Positions 7,156-10,369 of a stretch of 10,369 nucleotides of DNA are shown piece by piece. Both the position numbers and the translations under genes were made by a program. Origin of the DNA: Marinospirillum sp. (GTDB taxonomy: Bacteria; Pseudomonadota; Gammaproteobacteria; Pseudomonadales; Halomonadaceae); NCBI GenBank assembly GCA_007116865.1, contig SKHR01000060.1, forward strand, positions 1 through 10,369. The letters run 5' to 3'. The notes under the pieces are model-generated. The model was not told where the DNA came from. It did no database searches and saw only the letters and a list, made by a program, of their open reading frames with translations. The stretch's first letter is position 1. Every line of letters begins with the position of its first letter.

Positions 7156-7849
7156 CGCCCTGCTGTGCTTGCGGCCACTCCAGCCATGCATTGATCTGTT
7201 GCCAAACCGCTTCTCGTCCCTGATTCTTTAACGACGAAAACAGCTGTACCTGTGCACTCACTCCGGCCTCATCCACCACCTGACGAACCTCATTGAGCTG
7301 GGCTTTTGCAGCGCCACGTTTGAGCTTGTCCGCCTTGGTCAGCAACAAAAGCAGTGGCAACTGTCGGTAGTGGGCCACTTCAACCAGCTGCCAGTCCAAT
7401 TCGGTCAAGGGGTGGCGCACATCCATGAGCAGAATCAGCCCGCGCAAGCACTGACGCTCTGTGACATAGTGTCCCAGGTGCTGCCCCCACTCACGACGCA
7501 TGGCCTCAGGCACCTTGGCATAACCATAGCCGGGCAGGTCAACCAGCCGCCGCTGCTCATCCAGGCTGAAAAAATTAATCAGCTGAGTTCGCCCAGGCGT
7601 TTTACTGGTCCGTGCCAGCTGCGCACTGGTGAGGCTGTTCAATGCACTGGATTTACCCGCATTGGAGCGCCCGGCAAAAGCCACTTCCCAGCCTTCATCC
7701 TCTGGGCACTCTTTAAGGGTCGGCGCACTTTTAAGATAACTGGCCGCCGTGAAATGTGCTGGGCGCAATGATTCAACCGCTGGCGTTTTGCGGGTGTAAA
7801 CTATTTTGGCACCCTGAGGTGCGCTTTTTTTCTTTTTTCCGGGTCGCAT
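7112..7849 (-). CDS. engB: ribosome biogenesis GTPase EngB (YihA/YsxC)
   Basis: A 245-residue TRAFAC-class GTPase needed for late large-subunit ribosome assembly. The G motifs are all present: G1 GRSNAGKS (60-67), G2 TPGRT (84-88), G3 DLPGYG (104-109), G4 TKAD (171-174) and a G5-like FSSLKNQG (204-211). The N-terminus is about 30 residues longer than usual and very basic (MRPGKKKK), which suits RNA contact. No other ATG precedes G1, so I keep the ATG at 7849 despite a weak ribosome site (TTGAG); a TTG at residue 28 is the alternative. The C-terminal tail (about 228-245, rich in Ser, Pro and Asp) lies in the overlap with the DUF484 gene. Upstream is a divergent gap shared with cytochrome c4. 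Confidence 0.95.
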   Translation of the reverse strand: MRPGKKKKSAPQGAKIVYTRKTPAVESLRPAHFTAASYLKSAPTLKECPEDEGWEVAFAGRSNAGKSSALNSLTSAQLARTSKTPGRTQLINFFSLDEQRRLVDLPGYGYAKVPEAMRREWGQHLGHYVTERQCLRGLILLMDVRHPLTELDWQLVEVAHYRQLPLLLLLTKADKLKRGAAKAQLNEVRQVVDEAGVSAQVQLFSSLKNQGREAVWQQINAWLEWPQAQQGANPDRSSPLSSPDA

Positions 7850-7878
7850 GGCTCAATCACTGCAAATAAACAAAAGGG

Positions 7879-7908
7879 ATAAGACGACTGGCATTCCAGT
7901 TAAGCCAA
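7879..7908 (-). promoter_or_regulatory. candidate promoter for engB
   Basis: On the minus strand, TTGGCT (7908-7903) and TCTTAT (7884-7879) are separated by 18 bases, each matching four of six consensus positions. The transcript would start near 7872 and leave about 23 bases before the engB ATG. The match is modest, but it is the only reasonable promoter I see in the short divergent gap. Confidence 0.3.
7887..7900. promoter_or_regulatory. palindrome ACTGG-N4-CCAGT between divergent promoters
   Basis: ACTGGCATTCCAGT has perfect 5-base arms around CATT. It lies inside the spacer of the candidate engB promoter and covers the -35 position of the cytochrome c4 promoter. A protein bound here could affect both genes. 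I do not recognise the motif, and a 5-base-arm palindrome can arise by chance. Confidence 0.25.
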
Positions 7909-7922
7909 GCCTTAGCTATAAT
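7894..7922 (+). promoter_or_regulatory. promoter for the cytochrome c4 gene (perfect -10, weak -35)
   Basis: A perfect TATAAT stands at 7917-7922. The best-placed -35, TTCCAG at 7894-7899 with 17-base spacing, matches poorly. This is the pattern of a promoter that needs an activator or is otherwise controlled. The start would be near 7929, giving a leader of about 118 bases before the ATG at 8047. Confidence 0.55.
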
Positions 7923-7937
7923 GCGAAAACTTTTACG

Positions 7938-7952
7938 GTGATAGTCTATCAC
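7938..7952. promoter_or_regulatory. 15-base palindrome just downstream of the cytochrome c4 start site
   Basis: GTGATAGTCTATCAC has perfect 7-base arms around a central T. It begins about 10 bases after the expected transcription start, a classic place for a repressor operator. It could also fold as a small hairpin at the 5' end of the mRNA, but a one-base loop makes DNA-level recognition more likely. Half-sites resemble those of CRP/FNR proteins, but the spacing is one base too wide for either. Confidence 0.4.
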
Positions 7953-8026
7953 TGGAGCTCGGTGGCTGCGATGTCATGTACCGATCGACAAGCCTGCCGA
8001 TAAACCTGCTTCCTAAGACTAGCAAA

Positions 8027-8050
8027 ATGATGAGACTGGACGAACGATGA
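8027..8050 (+). other. possible 7-codon leader ORF ending on the cytochrome c4 start codon
   Basis: ATG ATG AGA CTG GAC GAA CGA TGA encodes MMRLDER, and its stop overlaps the cytochrome c4 ATG (ATGA). The geometry would allow translational coupling. Its own ribosome site is poor, and it may be a chance frame. Confidence 0.15.
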
Positions 8051-8661
8051 AAAAACTACTGATTGGTTTGACTCTGACTGTCAGCGCCTTTGGCCTGGCC
8101 CATGCTGGCGGCGATCCGGTTGCCGGCGAACAAAAGGCTGCCGTTTGCGCTGCCTGCCACGGCCCTACCGGGGTCAGCATGGTCCCCACCTGGCCAAACC
8201 TTGCTGGTCAGGGCGAGCGTTACCTGACCAAGCAATCGATTGATATCCGTGAAGGCCGCCGTGTGGTGCCTGAAATGGTTGGCATCATCGACATGTTCAG
8301 TGACGATGACATTCGTGATATCTCTGCTTTCTACGCACGTCAAAGCGCCAATGTCGGTCAGGCTCGTGCAGAACTGGCCGAAATTGGTCGTGACCTCTAC
8401 CGTGCCGGTGACCTGGCCAAGGGCATTCCAGCCTGTACCGCCTGTCATATGCCTAACGGTGGCGGTAACGCACCAGCTGCTTTCCCGGCTGTGTCAGGTC
8501 AGCATCGCGAATACACCATCGCTCAAATGCACGCCTTCCGTAGTGGCGAGCGGGACAATGACCCCAATGCCATGATGCGCCGCATTGCAGAAAGAATGTC
8601 GGATGCAGAAATTGAAGCCGTGGTTGAATACATGTATGGATTGCATGGAACCAACCGCTAA
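8047..8661 (+). CDS. periplasmic diheme cytochrome c4
   Basis: A 204-residue precursor with a signal peptide (1-20, cleavage after AHA) and two tandem class I cytochrome c domains. Each domain has a CXXCH haem-attachment site, CAACH at 34-38 and CTACH at 130-134. Each also has the expected downstream Met region, probably M77 in the first domain and M176 or M177 in the second, for the sixth haem ligand. Family members carry electrons in the periplasm, usually to a terminal oxidase (cbb3 or similar); that role is inferred here. FSDDDIRDISAFYA and MSDAEIEAVVEYM are the matching C-terminal helices of the two domains, a sign of internal duplication. GGA lies six bases before the ATG. The gene is divergent from engB and followed by a strong terminator and a DsbA-family gene, a neighbourhood also known from Pseudomonas. 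Confidence 0.94.
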   Translation: MKKLLIGLTLTVSAFGLAHAGGDPVAGEQKAAVCAACHGPTGVSMVPTWPNLAGQGERYLTKQSIDIREGRRVVPEMVGIIDMFSDDDIRDISAFYARQSANVGQARAELAEIGRDLYRAGDLAKGIPACTACHMPNGGGNAPAAFPAVSGQHREYTIAQMHAFRSGERDNDPNAMMRRIAERMSDAEIEAVVEYMYGLHGTNR

Positions 8662-8672
8662 GTACGCGGATC

Positions 8673-8699
8673 AAAAAGGGGCTGAATGGCCCCTTTTTT
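8673..8699 (+). terminator. intrinsic terminator after cytochrome c4
   Basis: GGGGC (8678-8682) pairs with GCCCC (8689-8693) around the 6-base loop TGAATG and is followed by six Ts. The A-run before the stem pairs with the T-run and extends the hairpin, so it could also work on the minus strand. It begins 12 bases after the cytochrome stop codon and ends 20 bases before the next start codon. Confidence 0.9.
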
Positions 8700-8719
8700 C
8701 ATGAGTAGAGAAACAGCCC

Positions 8720-9355
8720 ATGTCTTTTAAATCCCTGCGCTTTGCCTGCGTTCTATTACTGCTGACCCTGGTCGCACTGCCCGCCTGGGCCAACAACGGT
8801 TACAACACCCTGCGGGAACCGGTACGCACGCTGGTCAATCCTGATCAGATTGAAGTGGTCGCGGTTTTTTCCTACACCTGTCCCTTTTGTTATCAGCTGG
8901 AACCGCTGATCGAGGTCTGGGCTGAACACCTGCCCGAAGACGTGGTGATTTCCTATATGCCGGCGATTTTCAATGATCAGTGGGGGCACTACGCACGTGC
9001 CTACTACATCATGGATTCCCTGGATCAGGTTGACCAGCTACATCTGCGCTTTTTCCGCTACTTCCATGAGGAAAACCAGCGCCCCAACAGCCGCCGAGCC
9101 CTGCGTGACTTTTTTGTCTCAGAGGGTGTCAGTGCTGAAGATTTTGACCGCCTATACGATAGTTTTGGCGTCAACAGCCAATACCGCCGTGACCAGGGAC
9201 GTATTGCCGGTCATGGTTTGACGGGCGTGCCTGCACTGGTGATCGACGGGCGCTACGTGGTCGACGGTCAGTCGGCTCGTGGTCTGGAGAACATGGTGCG
9301 AATCGCTGATCGTCTAGTGCGCCAGGTCAGACAAGAGCGGCGCAACGCGGAATAG
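8720..9355 (+). CDS. dsbA: periplasmic thiol:disulfide oxidase, DsbA family
   Basis: A 211-residue precursor with a signal peptide (1-24, cleavage after AWA). The thioredoxin fold of DsbA is recognisable: FSYTCPFCYQLEPLIEVW holds the active-site cysteines C54 and C57, an inserted helical domain spans about 85-155, and the cis-proline loop is GVPALV (Pro171). It should introduce disulfide bonds into exported proteins and be re-oxidised by DsbB; no dsbB is in the window. The active site reads CPFC instead of the CPHC of E. coli DsbA. CPFC is, as I recall, the motif of DsbL, the arylsulfate-sulfotransferase-dedicated oxidase. The context next to cytochrome c4 favours a general DsbA. The ribosome site is weak (AGAGA), and there is no room for a separate promoter after the terminator. 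Confidence 0.93.
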   Translation: MSFKSLRFACVLLLLTLVALPAWANNGYNTLREPVRTLVNPDQIEVVAVFSYTCPFCYQLEPLIEVWAEHLPEDVVISYMPAIFNDQWGHYARAYYIMDSLDQVDQLHLRFFRYFHEENQRPNSRRALRDFFVSEGVSAEDFDRLYDSFGVNSQYRRDQGRIAGHGLTGVPALVIDGRYVVDGQSARGLENMVRIADRLVRQVRQERRNAE

Positions 9356-9401
9356 GTTAGAATTCAGGTAGATCTTCGACCTGCTGCAGGGAAGTGACCT
9401 T

Positions 9402-10262
9402 ATGTCGGATTTACCTGAAACGCCTGACACTCACAATACGCCTTCAACCGATTCGGAGACTGCGGAACCCGAGAAGGTTGATGCGCTATTAGAAAGCCGC
9501 GAAGCCCGCGAAAAAGAGCGCCGCGCCTGGGAAGAAGCTGAGCGCCAAAAGAAAATCGAGGAGCGTAAAAAACTCGAAGAAGAGCGTCTTGAGCTGGAAA
9601 GACGCCACCTGTATCAGCAGCTCGATCACCTCGATTTTTCTTTGCTTTCACTCGAAGACTACCCCACCGACCACGAGCTTTATACCGCGCGCCGTGCCCG
9701 CAACCTCTGGTTTGTCACCCTGGGCTCAGCGTTGTTTCTCCTGCTTGCCAGTATTTTCAGCCTGACCAGCGCCTGGATTGGCGGTATTGTCGGCGGCATC
9801 ATTTTTGTGCTCTGGCTCACTCACGGCTCAGGAATGATCGCGCTTTTTCCTTCACTGAACCGCTATAACGATTTGATTCTAGAGCGCAAGCACCTCAAAA
9901 ATCAGTGGCGCGAATATGTTCAAACCCTGGAGGGTCAACGCAGCTTTTGCTTTCGTATTTACCCACTGGTTGAGTTCAATGCTCGGCTGGAAGCCCGACG
10001 TTTTCGTCGTATTGCGGTGTTATCCCGTGAGCACCACCTGCTCGGTCAAATCAAAAGCCTCAAGGATGCCGCCATCCTGGCTGAATACTTCAAAGAAGCC
10101 CAGCGCGCTTACCAGGAGCTGTTACTCAGAGAAAAAGAAGACGCCCTGGCTGCTGCCATGGCACCGAACGAGGATTCAACCGAGGCGACTAACAGCACCA
10201 GCGAAGCCAGTGCTGAGTCCGCACCCGCGAACAGTGATTTGCCACCCGCCAGCGAGACCTAA
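9402..10262 (+). CDS. coiled-coil protein with two membrane helices, unrecognised
   Basis: A 286-residue protein I cannot assign to a family. An acidic, low-complexity start (1-27) leads to a long, very highly charged helix (about 28-70, Glu/Arg/Lys-rich, coiled-coil-like). A soluble stretch (71-100) follows, then two adjacent hydrophobic helices (about 102-122 and 124-147) joined by a short turn. A basic helical region comes next (about 150-250, with LEARRFRRIAVLSREHHLLGQIK), then a Ser/Ala/Glu/Pro-rich tail (251-286). There is no signal peptide, so both ends are probably cytoplasmic with a hairpin in the inner membrane. AGGGAA eight bases before the ATG at 9402 is a good ribosome site. It starts 46 bases after dsbA and may be co-transcribed with it. 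The 3' end overlaps the next minus-strand gene by four bases. No enzyme motif is visible; a scaffold role is possible but unproven. Confidence 0.85.
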   Translation: MSDLPETPDTHNTPSTDSETAEPEKVDALLESREAREKERRAWEEAERQKKIEERKKLEEERLELERRHLYQQLDHLDFSLLSLEDYPTDHELYTARRARNLWFVTLGSALFLLLASIFSLTSAWIGGIVGGIIFVLWLTHGSGMIALFPSLNRYNDLILERKHLKNQWREYVQTLEGQRSFCFRIYPLVEFNARLEARRFRRIAVLSREHHLLGQIKSLKDAAILAEYFKEAQRAYQELLLREKEDALAAAMAPNEDSTEATNSTSEASAESAPANSDLPPASET

Positions 10263-10369
10263 AGGGGTTTCAGGCCCACCTTGATGATCTGATCGCCTTC
10301 CACTTCAACCACCACCCAGCGGATGCCATGCCATTCCATTTGGTCACCCACCACAGGGTGCCCACCAAA
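10259..10369 (-). CDS. C-terminal fragment, possibly CorC/HlyC-like domain of a cation antiporter
   Basis: A minus-strand frame enters from the window edge and stops at TAG (10261-10259), giving the last 36 residues of a protein. It reads VVGDQMEWHGIRWVVVEVEGDQIIKVGLK in its core. The alternation of GD, a short beta pair (IRWVVVEVE), and a final strand ending VGLKPL resembles the CorC/HlyC-associated domain at the C-terminus of NhaP2/CvrA-type potassium/proton antiporters and of CorC-type proteins. The assignment rests on a short fragment and is tentative. The stop overlaps that of the coiled-coil protein gene (tail-to-tail, four bases), and no terminator hairpin is seen between them. Confidence 0.55.
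   Translation of the reverse strand, partial: FGGHPVVGDQMEWHGIRWVVVEVEGDQIIKVGLKPL

Noticed and set aside
7938..7952. CRP or FNR/ANR box
   Set aside because: The half-sites GTGA/TCAC are seven bases apart, while CRP uses six; GTGAT/ATCAC are five apart, while FNR uses four. The spacing is wrong for both.
7971..8003. 10-codon ORF (MSCTDRQACR) in the cytochrome c4 leader
   Set aside because: No ribosome site and no link to the downstream start codon.
7850..8046. Spot 42/ErsA-like sRNA near engB
   Set aside because: In relatives that sRNA lies between engB and polA; polA is not in this window, and no terminator hairpin is seen in this gap.

Overview
This window looks like a chromosomal stretch of a free-living gammaproteobacterium, most likely from the Pseudomonadales/Oceanospirillales side. 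The reasons are the gene order lptM-lysA-dapF-DUF484, the pairing of a dihaem cytochrome c4 with a DsbA-type oxidase next to engB, and the protein sequences themselves. No mobile element, CRISPR array, rRNA or tRNA is visible. Base composition looks even, and I see no clear sign of recent transfer.

Left part (1-2652, all on the minus strand). Read in the direction of transcription, a two-component system comes first. It is a 607-residue sensor histidine kinase with a periplasmic PhnD-like binding region (TtrS-like architecture), overlapped at its 3' end by a FixJ/TtrR-type response regulator. Beyond the regulator is the start of a small membrane-anchored protein cut by the window edge. That gene appears to have its own sigma-70-type promoter with an inverted repeat over it. 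No sulfur-oxyanion reductase genes are visible, so the signal is unknown.

Centre (2801-7155, plus strand). Divergent from the kinase is a tightly packed housekeeping operon: argH (last step of arginine synthesis), the tiny lipoprotein gene lptM (50 codons), lysA, dapF and a DUF484 gene. argH/lptM, lptM/lysA and dapF/DUF484 overlap, and lysA/dapF are 6 bases apart. lysA and dapF form the end of the DAP/lysine pathway and supply cell-wall precursor. The xerC gene usually found after DUF484 is absent. The operon instead runs tail-to-tail into engB, with a 44-base 3' overlap.

Right part (7112-10369). engB (minus) is divergent from a diheme cytochrome c4 gene (plus). The 197-base gap holds facing promoters and two short perfect palindromes placed like operators. 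Cytochrome c4 ends in a strong intrinsic terminator, and a DsbA-family oxidase with a CPFC active site starts 20 bases beyond it. Then comes a 286-residue unrecognised coiled-coil/two-helix membrane protein. It meets the C-terminal end of a minus-strand gene, possibly a CorC/HlyC-type domain of a cation antiporter, with a 4-base tail overlap.

Most of the window is ordinary core genome. The parts that deserve a second look are the sensor system of unknown ligand, the promoter/operator arrangements, the CPFC active site and the unrecognised membrane protein. I do not see convincing evidence for a wholly new system.
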